DNA of 64,000 nucleotides, from the NCBI GenBank assembly GCA_003008705.1, contig PDUO01000009.1, positions 744,001 through 808,000 of the forward strand. The letters run 5' to 3'. Below are positions 9,053-20,468 of the stretch, in pieces (position 1 is the first letter of the stretch; the number at the start of each line of letters is the position of its first letter). A program made the position numbers and the translations under genes. The stretch is from Pezicula radicicola. Its lineage: Eukaryota > Ascomycota > Leotiomycetes > Helotiales > Dermateaceae. Under the pieces are notes generated by a model. That model saw only the letters and a list, made by a program, of their open reading frames with translations. It had not been told where the DNA came from and did not search any database.

Positions 9053-12000
9053 ATGGATACGGATTCTGGCATGAGAGTTCTGTGCGATGCAATAGGAATT
9101 GGCTCTGATCATTTCAATCTCCCTTTACCCCCTACTACTACTTCTTCTTCTTCTACTACTACTCTAAATCAACAGAGTCAGCAGCAGCCACCACCCCTCC
9201 CGGCGTCAGCCGGTACACAACCGCCACAGTCAGGCCCTTTACACCAATGTCGCATCTGTAACCGCATCTATGAGAGGGCCGATCATCGTTAGTCTTTGCT
9301 ATACTTAAAACGTCTGGTCATCATTTAGAGGGTTTGCTGATATCTGGCTCATACAATAGTCAACCGACGTATGTCTTCCCGTCTCACACACCTTTCGTAG
9401 CAACCCCTGAAAACAATTCTGTATAGACCTCAAAAGCCACGAGAACGCAAGACCCTTCAAGTGTGACCAATGTACCAAAAGCTTCAACAGGGCAGATTTG
9501 CTCTCACGTCATCGAGGAAGTCATGACCGACAGAGCAATGGGAGCACGAGGATCGAGAGAGCAGACAGAGCTTCTGCTGCCTGTCTAGCTTGTGTATCCG
9601 CGAAGGCCAAATGTCAAGATCAGAAACCTTGTGCAAGATGTGTGAAAAAAGGCATCTCATGTGAGATGTCCCCAAACAACGCCCAAAGCAATTCTCCGGC
9701 ATCAAGTAGAAACGATGGTCCTCAACTTGAGATGGCATCTTCACATCAGCAGGCTACCTCAACGATGCAACAAAAAATTACCATGTCCGGAGCTCTGTCA
9801 AGTGGTAAAGCGACTCAACATATATCTGGTATGTTTAATAATAACATGGCAAATACTACAGCCTTTCAGCAGAGCTTGGATTACGACCACTCTATGAATC
9901 CTTCACAGAGCGAAGCGCAGAATTCGGGATCCGCATACTATAATGGAGTTAATCTACTGCCAGTAACCACTGAACCTTATTTCGATGACTCGTTCAATAA
10001 CTTCACATTTATCACTGGCAATGGCGCTCCAAACTTCCCCCAAGACATTACATTTGGGGATCAAGACCTTGACTTTTCTCTATGGGATATTGACCTTGAT
10101 AGTGTTGAGCTAGCATATCAGAACATCGATAGCAGTACTCCAGAAGATAATGGTAATCAAGATCAGAGACTCTCAAATAAAAGGACTAAAGATGTTTCAA
10201 GACGACGTGCCGCGTTTGAACGATCTCCGTGGCTTTATAGTAAGTGGAATGGGAACGAATTCCTCGATTTCGATTCAATTGATTCTCGTTAGCTTTGTAA
10301 CCTCTCAATAGGCTCCTGGCCATATCTTGATTTCATAATCACTAACTCCAGATGCAACTAGGACCGACGCCCAGTGATCATGCATTGAACGACCAAGCAG
10401 ATCTCAATGTGGATGAAGACAATATTCTTTCGGCCCTGACCCCATCCTCTCCAGAAACAAATCTTGCAGAGTTCGCCTCATGTTGCATTACATCCAAGAC
10501 GAGAGACCAGATGCTTTCACTGCTGTTCACAATGCAAAGGAAAGATCCATCACAAGTGCCTTCTTTCCCATCATTAGCTATGTTGAACAATATCATACAA
10601 GTATTTTTCGTCCAAGACAAATACCGAGTTGATAATCTAATACATACTGGGACTTTCGAACCTAGCCGGACCATTCCCCAGCTATTGAATGCTATTGTAG
10701 CTGCAGGTTCTACTTCAATATCGATTCCTGCAATTTGGAAAATGGGCCTTGCATTACAAGAGGTAGTGAGGCATACAGTAGCTGACATGTGGGAACAAAA
10801 CAATAGCAAGATTCGAAACGTAGAGGCTTTGCAAGCTTTTATGTTGTGCCTCGATATAGGACTCTGGAGCGGCTTCAAAAGGAGAATGGAGATTGCTGAA
10901 AGCTTTGCACAACCTCCAGTCATCGTAAGTTTAGTCTGCCGTCATGCTACAAGTTCCCTCCTTTAAAAAAGAAATCTACATTGGAGAGTAAGCCCATCAA
11001 GTCCGATGGTGCTCTTCCCACACCAATGTCATTGGCCTTGTATAATCCACACCCCAAGGAAAAACTACTGACAAAAGTTAGATGCTTCGCCGAGGAGGTT
11101 ACTTTGGTGCCCATCGTTCTTATTTTACTGCAATCCCTGATATTCATGACTCAGGCGCCATTCTGGAATCAAAATGGAAAAAATGGGCCGAAGCAGAATC
11201 ATACAAGCGGTAAGCTGCGATCAAAAGTTTTCTGTGGGCCAACTAACCCCCTGAAATAGACTTATCATACACCTCTTCATCCATGATATTCATGCATCTA
11301 TCGGAATGCAAAAGCCTCCTTTGATGCATTTCACTGAGCTCAAATTTCCTCTGCCGTGTCCACGTGATCTCTGGCGTGCCTCGACAGCTATCGAATGGCG
11401 AAACCTATATCACTCCAAAGTACCGCCCTGCACTGACATTCCAAACTTCATGGATGCTATGCAAAACATCGACATTCTTGAGGCAGTCTCTGATCATGTA
11501 GACTTACATCTTTGCACACTGACTATTCTCCACGGCTTCTGGGCTCAAATATGGGCATATGATCAATCCAAGCTCTTCTACCCAGAGTCTAAATCAGCAC
11601 ATCGTTTAAGCCTCCTTACTGAGCATCGAGAATTATATCGGGACATATCTGAGTTCTCCGCCAAAATCCCTCACTTAACGAGGAATTCCCCGGACGCAGT
11701 GCTTATAGCAGAACTATTCATGTTGGTCCTCCATGCGCCCCCAGATGAACTCCAACGCTTCGCAGGGAAATATGGCGAGGATGAAGCCAAGCAAGCAACA
11801 GCCGTGTTCAAAAATTGGTCCCAGACCCCCAATTCAAGAACTGCCATCTGGCATGCAGGCCAAGTACTTCGGGCAGCAAGACGGCTGGCCTCTGCTCGAC
11901 TCCGGGGCTTCAATGCAATAGCAGTTTATTATGCTAGTCTTACACTCTGGGTGTATGGCCTTATGATGCAATCAGGGTCTCCGAGCCTTGCTCAAAAGTC

Positions 12001-12337
12001 CACAACGTTGTCGACCACCAAAAAGTCCACCACGCAAGTGAGGCTCAATGAGGCTGAAACAGCGACAACCCGAACTTTCTTAAGCACCGACGATGGAATT
12101 CCCGGTCTAGCAATTACGTCTAATTATGATAGACAAGAGAGTGCTTTCGTGCCTTTGGAAGCGACGGATAGGGTATTGCAAGTTGCGCGTGATATCTACA
12201 GGAGCAATTTCCCTGTTTTGGAAGAACCGTTACCTCCCTTAGTCGAAAATCTAGGGAACTTATTACGGGATTTGAGTTCTTTGCCTGGTAGTAGGGTCTC
12301 AAGGGCGGGCACTGAGTCTAGGGAAGGTCCTGGCTGA
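9053..12337 (+). CDS. Transcription factor with tandem C2H2 zinc fingers plus Zn2Cys6 domain
   Basis: Six exons: 9053-9287, 9360-9368 (nine bases), 9427-10239, 10362-10924, 11082-11209 and 11260-12337, total 2826 nt and 941 residues. Finger 1 is CRIC..RADHLNRHLKSH, whose helix is built across the micro-exon; finger 2 is CDQC..RADLLSRHRGSH. A Zn2Cys6 cluster follows at once (CLACVSAKAKC..CARCVKKGISC, spacing C-x2-C-x6-C-x5-C-x2-C-x6-C). The long middle is Ser/Gln/Asn-rich. From about residue 345 (FERSPWLYRPTPSDHALNDQ) to near the end is the fungal-specific regulatory region, with MLRRGGYF, WKKWAEAESYKRLI and WHAGQVLRAARRL. Nuclear DNA-binding regulator by family; as the only regulator in the left cluster it is a candidate pathway-specific activator. 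The start at 9053 gives a short glycine-free leader; an in-frame ATG at 8900 is the alternative. Confidence 0.9.
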
Positions 12338-13114
12338 TTGTAGGCGTTGATCGGATTAATATAAACATAATTATTAGGATGACAATTCTTACCGTAATGA
12401 TTAGTTCAGGGCTGCGTAAGTATGATGGAATTGTGAATTATTATTATGTTTCATATCTTTTTGGCACATGGTCAAGATTTGTGTGCTCATCATTGAGTAT
12501 CCATCGTCAATTCATAGGATCATCATCGAGACAGGGTTTTGTACATCTCATGACTTACTTCCTCTGGCTCTGATCATTTGCCAACCCAGTAGAATTTTGA
12601 ACAGTTGAACATTAAAATCTAGATTCAGTGGTATTGTGTATTGCAAGTCTAGTCAACTCCCCTCATCCACAACAAGAAGTTACTTCTAATAATTAGTCTA
12701 GAGTTTAAGAGTATAGTATAAGTATGTAGATAAGTACCTCCTCCGACTTTACCGAGCAAACGCTTGCTAAGCGAGCATATATCAGCCAAGAGAAAGACAT
12801 TTTGTCCCTTCAATACCACTAACCATCTCACCCACCTTCCCGTAAATCTTTCCGCCCAATCAAAAACCAATAATAAAATTAATACTCAGGTAAGTGGTTA
12901 GAGTTTCGAAACCAAATACCTCGGTGTCGATCTATTTAAACATTCGGAAACGGGTGGGGGTGGAGGTGGAGTCCACCTTAATCCACTATTTTTGCGGGGC
13001 TTAGCTTCGGTCTTGTCCCCGCGGAGTCATTCAGTCAGAATGATACTTACCGAGCTCTATCTTTTTTCAAGTAGGACTAAGTGTAAGGGAGTGAAGGTTT
13101 CTTGATAATACCTT
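12338..13114. other. Intergenic region upstream of the FAH-like gene
   Basis: 777 bases. AT-rich around 12360-12740; a G-rich stretch (about 12950-12975) and a CCCCGCGGAG motif at 13017-13026 lie in the probable promoter of the FAH-like gene. No reading frame with family resemblance. Confidence 0.35.
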
Positions 13115-14465
13115 ATGAAAATGTACGCCTCACACTTCTCAATAAATAACATCCCATTTGGTGTAGCGAGCAGTGCAGTACATCCAGCAAAAAGTGTAGC
13201 GACGCGTTTGGAAGATACGGTGTTCTTCCTAGATGAACTCGCAAGGGCTGGGTTACTGGATGGTCTTTCAGAGGAGATAGTAAAGACATTTTCAGAAGTA
13301 AGAAGAAAAATCCTAAAACCAAGTGGATGAAATATAGATGTTAAAAAGAAAACTCAATTCTTATAGACAACAGTAAACGCATTCGCAGCCCTTCCAAAGA
13401 AAATCAAAAGGCAACACGCACAGCTCTCCAAAAAGTACTTTCGAAACCTCTCTCTCTCCCACCACAGGTGCAATCACCAATCCAGCAAACAATCCTCTAT
13501 CTCCCACTTTCAATTGGAGATTTCACGGATTTCTCCTGTTCCCGGGATCACGTCTTGAATGCCTCAGAAGCAGTTTTCAAGAAACGAGAACTCCCACCTG
13601 GCTTTGAACACTTTCCAGTGGGGTATACGGCAAGGACGTCGAGTATTGTAGTAAGTGGGACGCCGGTGAGGCGTCCAAAGGGGCAATTTCGAGATGCCGA
13701 AGGCAAGGTCGTTTTTGAAGCGACGAGGAAGTTGGATTATGAACTAGAAGTTGCGTGTGTGATTGCGACGGGGCATGTTTTGGGTGAGCCGATTGGGATT
13801 GAGGATGCTGATGAGCATATTTTCGGGGTGGTTTTGTTGAATGATTGGAGTGGTGAGTTCTTCCTTTCTAGAAACTTTTGCTTGTAGTGAGAGTAAAAAA
13901 TACTAACAAGAGGAAAGCCCGTGACATCCAAGGACTGGAAATGAATCCCCTTGGACCTCTCAATGGAAAATCCTTCAGTACAACAATCTCACCCTGGATA
14001 ATAACACTGGACGCACTGGCTCCCTTCAAAACAGCACCTCCAAAACGGAACCCTGAGATCGCAATTGCTTCATATCTTCAAGATCCAGAGCCCAGTCCAA
14101 GCTACGCCATAGATCTCACGGCAACTATTTCGTCCTCTTCTTTGAGAACAAGCACGATCTGTAGAACGGAATTTTCTTCTCTGTATTGGACTCTACGAGA
14201 TCTTGTTGTCCATCAAACAGTCAATGGCTGTAATCTCAATACCGGCGATTTGTTGGGAACGGGTACGGTCAGCGGAAGCACGCCTGAGAGTCATGGCTGC
14301 TTGATGGAGCTAGCTGCACATGGTGGAGTGGAAGTCCTGTTGGTGGACGGCGATCCAGAACAGAGGATGTGGCTGCAAGATGGCGATACTGTGACTTTGA
14401 CCGGTGTAGCTGGTTCAGGAGTGGGCTTTGGGGAATGCACTGGCGAAATTTTACCCGCTCGTTAA
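13115..14465 (+). CDS. Fumarylacetoacetase-family hydrolase (one-base frameshift in exon 2)
   Basis: Exons 13115-13297, 13367-13852 and 13918-14465 would give about 405 residues. The N-terminal SH3-like FAH domain (HFSINNIPFGVASS) is followed by the catalytic domain: SIGDFTDFSCSRDHVLN (metal Asp and catalytic His), PVGYTARTSSIVVSGTPVRRPKGQ, LDYELEVAC (the two metal Glu), DEHIFGVVLLNDWSARDIQ (metal Asp), GKSFSTTISPW and HQTVNGCNLNTGDLLGTGTVSG. All key residues are present. Exon 2, however, starts in one frame (TTVNAFAALPK) and continues in another (ENQKATRTALQKVLSKP) from an A-rich run at about 13396-13410, and it is exactly one base short for the phase-1 donor at its end. The enzyme class hydrolyses carbon-carbon bonds of ring-opened products, which would fit downstream of the LigB enzyme. 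Confidence 0.85.
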
Positions 14466-15736
14466 GCAAGTGACTTTGGCCGAGGTTGGAAAAGAGGACT
14501 TGGGTGGAGAGAGAACTTAATAAGACCCACACGGATCTAGAACTTAGTACTGAGGAATTCACATTGGATCTTTGAAGCAATTGAACTCTTGGAGAAGGTG
14601 TAGATAACCATTAGTGTTACTCGTGCCGCAAAGTGGATGGCCTGCATTGACCCTGAAACCACTGACTTCGTTGTCAAATTCCATTGCTGCTATGGTGTCC
14701 AAGTAACTAAGCTGGATTTAGTAACTCAATCAGCTTATTTATTCTTGCCACGAAGAAACGAGTTTCGGCTTGATATACACTTGTGTTTGTCTCGAAATGA
14801 GTTTGATCTCCGAGTTGATCTTAATCGCTAAACAGGCAGGTTACTTGCCATCTAGTTTAGACTTGCAGTTTACAATTGTGAAATAGGTCCTTACATGAGC
14901 ACCAATAATCCTTTCAAAACACGCATTTAATAGCGGTATTTTTATTGTCGAGCTCAAGCATGAGAACGAAGTAGAGTAGTGAGTGTTCTGAGTGCTCGCG
15001 TAGCACTTGCCGTAAATTTACTACAACGCCAGTTCAAAGGATATCGTTTCCGCAGAATCTAGCAACCACTTGAAAGCCAGGAAGAAAACAACACATGCTC
15101 TTGGCCACGACATATGGCAAGCTAGAAATCCTTTTCCGTGTGCCCGTTCACTACTAGCGCCTAAACCGTCCACCTCAACTCCCTTTTCGGCAGATATCCC
15201 CCCCACACATCCGACGCTATGTGCATTAAAAGCAACTAAAAAGTGGAATTCAACAAGGAAATTGTGGGAGGAAATGGGGTGGGGAATATATGGGGTTGGA
15301 GTTTGGGGAACAGTCCTTCCCCGTAGTGCTGGACTTCCTTGATAACTTGGTTACTTTCTGTTGCCCACAAATCAAGTGTCAGAACCATCGCATGGGGTAT
15401 ATCTTTATGTTAGGTTTATGTTCTATCCTTTTTAATTTATAAAATCTAAATTAATTCGCCCTGTTCTGTAACTAAGGCCACGCAAAACCTTATATATTAC
15501 AAATTACCTATTTTGTATGGTATTCGGAATGAATTCGACGCTACTTATTTAGTATATATAGCCTACTACTTGACCTTGTATTTAGAGGGCAAGTACTTAC
15601 AATTCATCTATTATTTGCATATACAATTACTACTAAGTCGCAGTTCAATACTTTCTCATCAGGCCGTTACTCGTATGATAATATCATCTTACTTTTGCAT
15701 AACCTCTTCTCTCCTCAAATAAACATTCATTTCAAT
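14466..15736. other. Long intergenic region, AT-rich 3' half
   Basis: 1271 bases. The stretch 15420-15730 is markedly AT-rich with many TAT/TTA steps, unlike the flanking genes. I see no coding, RNA or repeat structure that I can name; a decayed repeat is possible but unproven. Confidence 0.35.
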
Positions 15737-17390
15737 ATGGCTTCACATATCAGCCATACGGCCGGGGACCCAAAGGTAATCGTGAACCGGTAATACTAAA
15801 AAGGAGATCCATTGACGCAAGGCAGTTCTGGCCAGCATGGATTCGGTATACAGTCCTTTTCAACCTATCTATATTCGTATTCATGGGAAACATGTACTCG
15901 TCTGGCCCGTCGACTGGCTTCGTAGAGCTGGCTACGGATTTACATACATCTTTTGCAAAGCTTGCCGACCTGATCTCTTGGTCTGTGTTTGCCCTTGGCA
16001 TGTCAAATCTCTTCTGGATGCCAACAGCATTATGTATCGGTAAACGGCCTGTTATTCTTATTTCTATGCTCATATTCTTTGCGGGGTGCATCTGGAGCTT
16101 CAAGGCTCATACTTATAATTCTTTGATGGGCGCAAGAATTTTGGCCTCATTCGGCGCGGGTAGTGTCGAATCGCTTGGCCCATCAATAATCGCTGGTGAG
16201 TAACAGTTCCATGGAAACCTAGGTTCCTGAGACTAATATGTTCCAGACATGTTCTTCGAACGTTACTTCGCAACCGCCATGGCTCTATTTGCGCTTTCAT
16301 TGTCAAGTGGGTCCCAAGTAGGCCCTCTGATCGCTGGATACCTAATCCAGGACAGGGGATGGAGATGGTTTTTTATTCTTTGCACAATCCTAGTTGGTGC
16401 TAACTTAGTTGGTTGCATCTTATTTCTTCCAGAGACGACCTTTCGACGTGCGACTTTTGATGGCGAGACAGCCGCTGAAGCCGACAAAGATGCGGTGGAA
16501 ATGGTGGAGCATGGAGGAAAGGAAGCGACCCTCGAGCAAATACCCTCGAACACCCGAGAAGATGGAGTTGCAAGAGCACATTATGCTGGCGGCTATTGGA
16601 AAGACCTCATGCAATTTCGGGACCGTGGTCTTGAGACTCATGGATTGGCTGCATGGCCGAGACAATTCTCTTTGCCATTTCGATTTATTGTTGTTCCATC
16701 CGTGTTGTTTGCCACTTGTTCTTATGGCATCTTCCTTTCTGGGTAAGTCCTTTAAACTCACTACTTCGCCACGCCAAATTTGCTGATGTTATTCTTTCTA
16801 GAATTGTGGTCATCTCAACTCTCAGTCCAACATTGCTCTCGCCTCCACCCTACCTTTTAACTTCAGCAGGCATTGGCTTGTACACTCTCTCTTCCTTTAT
16901 TGGCGTCGTCATCGCTTATCCTTTCGCTGGGCCATTAACGGATATGCTCTCGAGGGCAATGAGTCGTAGGAATGATGGCATCCATGAGCCAGAGCACCGA
17001 ATGCCTGCATTGATCTTTCCTTTCCTCCTAGCGCCCCCAGGGCTTATCCTTTTTGCATATATGATCGGCGATAACAAATCTATCTACTCCTCAGGTGTCG
17101 GATATGCCATGCAAGCGACAGGACTTGTATTTGTTCCTTCCGTTGTCTTATCTTACGTGGTAGATGCGTATCCTCAGAGCGGTGGAGAGGCCTTGGTGTT
17201 GATTAACGCAGGCAAGAACTTGATCGCATTCGGAGTGACGCTTTCTGCTACGTCTTGGCTTGAGAAGGAGGGCCTGAAAAAGATGTTTTGTGAGCTTGCA
17301 GGAGCGCAGTGGGCTGTTCTGATTTTTGGTCTGCCTCTGTACTTTGCGGGTCCTATGCTTCGTAAGTTGACTTTGCGTCTGGTGAAGTAG
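15737..17390 (+). CDS. MFS transporter, DHA1-type
   Basis: Exons 15737-15775, 15826-16195, 16247-16742 and 16802-17390, total 1494 nt and 497 residues. Exon 1 is only 39 bases (MASHISHTAGDPK) and joins FWPAWIRYTVLFNLSIF, restoring the usual DPKxWP lead into helix 1; the first intron is 50 nt with a TACTAA branch site. Later landmarks are VFALGMSNLFWMPTAL (helix 2), GARILASFGAGSVESLGPSIIAD (helix 4), SGSQVGPLIAGYLIQDRGWRWFF (helix 5-6, diagnostic of DHA1 members), a charged central loop (about 225-290) and six more helices with GVGYAMQATGLVFVPSVVLSY. Plasma-membrane proton antiporter or uptake carrier by family. Position between the FAH-like gene and a monooxygenase suggests transport of the pathway substrate or product; this is inference. 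Confidence 0.9.
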
Positions 17391-17942
17391 CGCGGGAAGC
17401 CTTTATACTTTGTAGATGCACGTTCTAGAAATATTACAAGACTTAGACCAGTTATTTAAGCCAGAGGTACGATTAAGTTCGAGGCTTTGCGAACTTACAC
17501 ATGAGGTTGAACGAAAGGTTACCAGCGACACATCACATTTCCTTAACTATCTCGCCAACATCTCCATTTTCAAGCACTGTTGCGACCAAAAACTTGTGCA
17601 TCATCATCTTCTTGTCACAAGTTGTTGATAAATACTGGTATGGGGGATTCTCAAGTTTTTTGCCTTGTTTCCGTTGGATATCCCTTTCCGAACCGAAGTG
17701 GCCCTCTTGACAGGCTCGGTTCGGTTCAGCTTTCTCGTAGATGTAGGGACTTACCAGGTGGGGGTGGAGGGGACCTCTCGTGCTGTGCTACGTGCTGTAG
17801 TTGATTCTATATCAATTAAGAACCATTTCCTTCTATTACTCAGGTATTTTCACTGGGATCCACACTCTGTTTCTTCACTTTGCGAGCTTAGGCCTTAGAA
17901 TAGCATATTCAGAGACCACACGTCAATGAGAGACTCTCCATC
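17391..17942. promoter_or_regulatory. Intergenic region, promoter of second monooxygenase
   Basis: 552 bases between two genes on the same strand, containing the 3' end of the MFS gene and the promoter of the next gene. A GGTTCGGTTC direct repeat lies at about 17720-17735. No gene seen. Confidence 0.35.
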
Positions 17943-19474
17943 ATGACAGTCATCGAATCCTTGACGAACTTCCGGATACTCATTGTAGGAGGAGGGATTG
18001 CCGGTCTGGCATCAGCAATCGCTTTACGAGGCCCAGGAAGATCGGTCCTCATATTGGAACAATCAAGCCAGAATCGAGAGATCGGAGCCACAATATCTTT
18101 ACAGCCCAATGCCTCTAAGATCGTAGAAAAAGAATGGGGTTTAGGAGCCAAACTTAAGGCCAAGGGATCCATGATAGATGAAGCCTTTCGTGTCTGTTCA
18201 ACTGATGGAAAGGAGCATAGCAGGATCAATTTGAAAGCCAAAGTCGAATATGGCGGGGATCGAGTTGTGTATCACAGACAGGATTTACATACTGTTTTGA
18301 AGGAAGCTGCTACATCCAGCGAGGGTCCAGGAGAAGCGCCAGAAATTAAAGTCTCTAGTCGAGTCATTTCCTGTAATTGCGAGGAGGGATCCGTGACACT
18401 CGAGAATGGCGAGATTCTGAGCGGATTTGATCTTATAATTGGTGCCGATGGTATACACAGTATGGTGAGAACTGCTGTTCTTGGGAAAGAGGCCAACCCC
18501 ATTGCGACAGGAGTGTCGGCATATCGCTTGATGATCAGGGGATCAGATATCGAGGGGGATTCCGAAATAATCAAATTTCTAGATCCGAAAGATTCTTGTA
18601 CAACTATGGTCTTAGGTCACGATTGTCGATTGATTATGGGTCCCGCCAGGAACGGAGAAGTGTATAGTATTGTAGCTATGGTTCCGGACAGTAAGTCGAC
18701 TCAATCTGTTTTTGCAACAAATGCTTACCTTACCTTGGGTAGAACTTGCAAATGAAGATGTCAAAAGTACATCTTGGACCTCAAAAGGTGATATGGAAAG
18801 CCTTCTTGAAAGCTTCAAGGAGTTTCCAGATTGGTGCAAGCGATTGTTCAAGCATGCACCTGAATTGGGACTTTGGCAGTTGAGAGATCTTGTATAAACG
18901 CCCAACATTAAAAAAATGTCTGTAGAGATACTTATGAACTCATAGGAGCCGTTAGAAACGTGGATAAAAGGACGAGTGATCATCATTGGTGATGCAAGCC
19001 ACGCAATGCTTCCAACTCAGGGACAAGGTGCAAGCCAAAGTATAGAGGACGCCGTAGGTACTTCCAGCTCCACCTACATAATCACATACTAAAGTAAAGC
19101 AAGGAATCCCTTGGTGCATTTTTCGTGGATATCAGCAGCAAGCCATCATTTTCGGAAATAAGCATGAGGTTAAAGGCATGTACATTTCATTGAAAGCTAA
19201 CTGAGAATTGCAATGTTGATATTCCTCAGGATATCGAGGAGACACGAAAACCAAGAGCTACTCTTATTCAATCATTCAGTCGAGAAAGTGCAAAGCCTGC
19301 TACAGATAAGGGAAAGACTGATATCAAGATGTGAGTTGAGATATTTTGGTATTTAGAAAAAATGCTGATATATGCTATAGGAAAACTGATGCATACATGG
19401 ATTTTAACTGCAATTACAATGGTGCAAAGGAATGGAAGAAGAACCAAAAAGAACACATGGCTTTGGTACTGTGA
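17943..19474 (+). CDS. FAD-dependent monooxygenase, salicylate-hydroxylase-like
   Basis: Six exons: 17943-18690, 18743-18891, 18946-19053, 19104-19175, 19230-19330 and 19381-19474, total 1272 nt and 423 residues. Rossmann motif [17 protein letters not shown] at about 12-28, conserved Arg in [21 protein letters not shown], then the second FAD motif [27 protein letters not shown] and the family C-terminus ending [12 protein letters not shown]. These are the signatures of class A hydroxylases acting on aromatic acids with NAD(P)H and oxygen. Intron 4 (19176-19229) starts GCATGT and ends CAG: a GC-AG intron, and only this junction keeps [14 protein letters not shown] in frame. Unlike the monooxygenase at the left edge, this copy has no frame break. 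About 285 bases downstream lies a mini-retroelement. Confidence 0.9.
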
Positions 19475-19758
19475 GAGTTAGGGTTCCTGGACTGCGAGAG
19501 AAAAATCCCTGTATACCAGAACACATCTTTATTGTCTGATCATAATGAGGGTAAAAACGATTCTCTTCGCATCTTTATGTACTACAATATTAAGCTGTTT
19601 CAAAGAAGGATTTTGGTGTTGGCGCCTGTCATACCTTTCCCCTTTGCCTTCATTTATCCTTTAGCGGTTTGGGTAACACTTGATCCTCGATCACACCTTT
19701 TCTGTCTTCAAACACCCTTTCTTTGATTGAGTATAATTTCGCTACCAAGCGTGTATTG

Positions 19759-19908
19759 TGTTGCCAAATCTGGTATTACTAAAATAGGCTACTCCGAGCT
19801 ATTACTACAATAGGAAATACCCTACCCCCCCCAGCCTACAGATGTATATATATACTACCTCTAGACCTTACTTTATTCTACAATCGAGTCCATTTCTACT
19901 TTCTAATA
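19759..19908 (+). repeat. 5' LTR of the mini-retroelement
   Basis: 150 bp beginning TGTTGCCAAATCTGG and ending CTTTCTAATA; nearly identical to 20469-20619. It contains an alternating TATATATATA stretch near 19848 and a poly-C run of eight at about 19825. Confidence 0.92.
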
Positions 19909-19919
19909 GTTATGAGCCC
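19909..19919 (+). other. Primer-binding site complementary to initiator tRNA-Met anticodon region
   Basis: GTTATGAGCCC immediately follows the 5' LTR. Its reverse complement GGGCTCATAAC is the conserved anticodon stem-loop of eukaryotic initiator tRNA-Met (CAT anticodon inside). Use of an internal tRNA fragment is known for copia and relatives. Confidence 0.8.
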
Positions 19920-20059
19920 GGGATTTCCGACCTAGGATTTCCGACATCCCTACTCGATTCCCTTACTCTTAAGAGTATTGTATTCGACGTCGAGCTCTAC
20001 CACCTACTCTTACAAACATTAAAGTAGTAGGAGTACCTCGACATAAACAATATACCTTT

Positions 20060-20310
20060 ATCTGTATACAACAAGCCCCTCACTGCGCCTCTGTCTATAT
20101 TACAATAAGGCTCTCTATCTACGCCTCTGTCTGTATACAATACGCCCCTCTCTACGCCTCTGTTCGTATACAACAAGCCTCTCTGTGCCTCTGCCTGTAC
20201 ATAAATACACCAATAACTGTCACATTCACTTGTCTAGACGTCATACATCTCTCTGTACCTCTGCTTGTACACGAAATACACGAAAAGCCTCTCTCTGCGC
20301 CACCCTGCCT
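20060..20310 (+). repeat. Degenerate tandem repeat inside the mini-retroelement
   Basis: A unit of about 40-45 bases with the core GCCTCTGTCTGTATACAA / CTCTCTGTGCCTCTGCCTG recurs about five times with substitutions and small length changes. This accounts for much of the non-coding interior. Confidence 0.75.
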
Positions 20311-20468
20311 ACGCATATATACGACAAACCTCCCTTCTCTTCGATATACGACGGATATATATATATACGGGCTATAAGGGAAGGAGGAGTAGGATTTAAG
20401 GGCATAGATTTAGCGGTTACAGGTTATACTATTTAGGTTCTCTACTCTGTATAAAACCTAAGGGGGTG

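Noticed and set aside
13878..14465. Separate gene for the C-terminal part of the FAH-like hydrolase
   Set aside because: NDWS and ARDIQ are two halves of one conserved motif split by a normal GTGAGT..AG intron.
20185..20436. 83-codon frame inside the mini-retroelement
   Set aside because: It is produced by the tandem CTCTG/TATAC repeats and has no gag or pol feature; composition follows the repeat.
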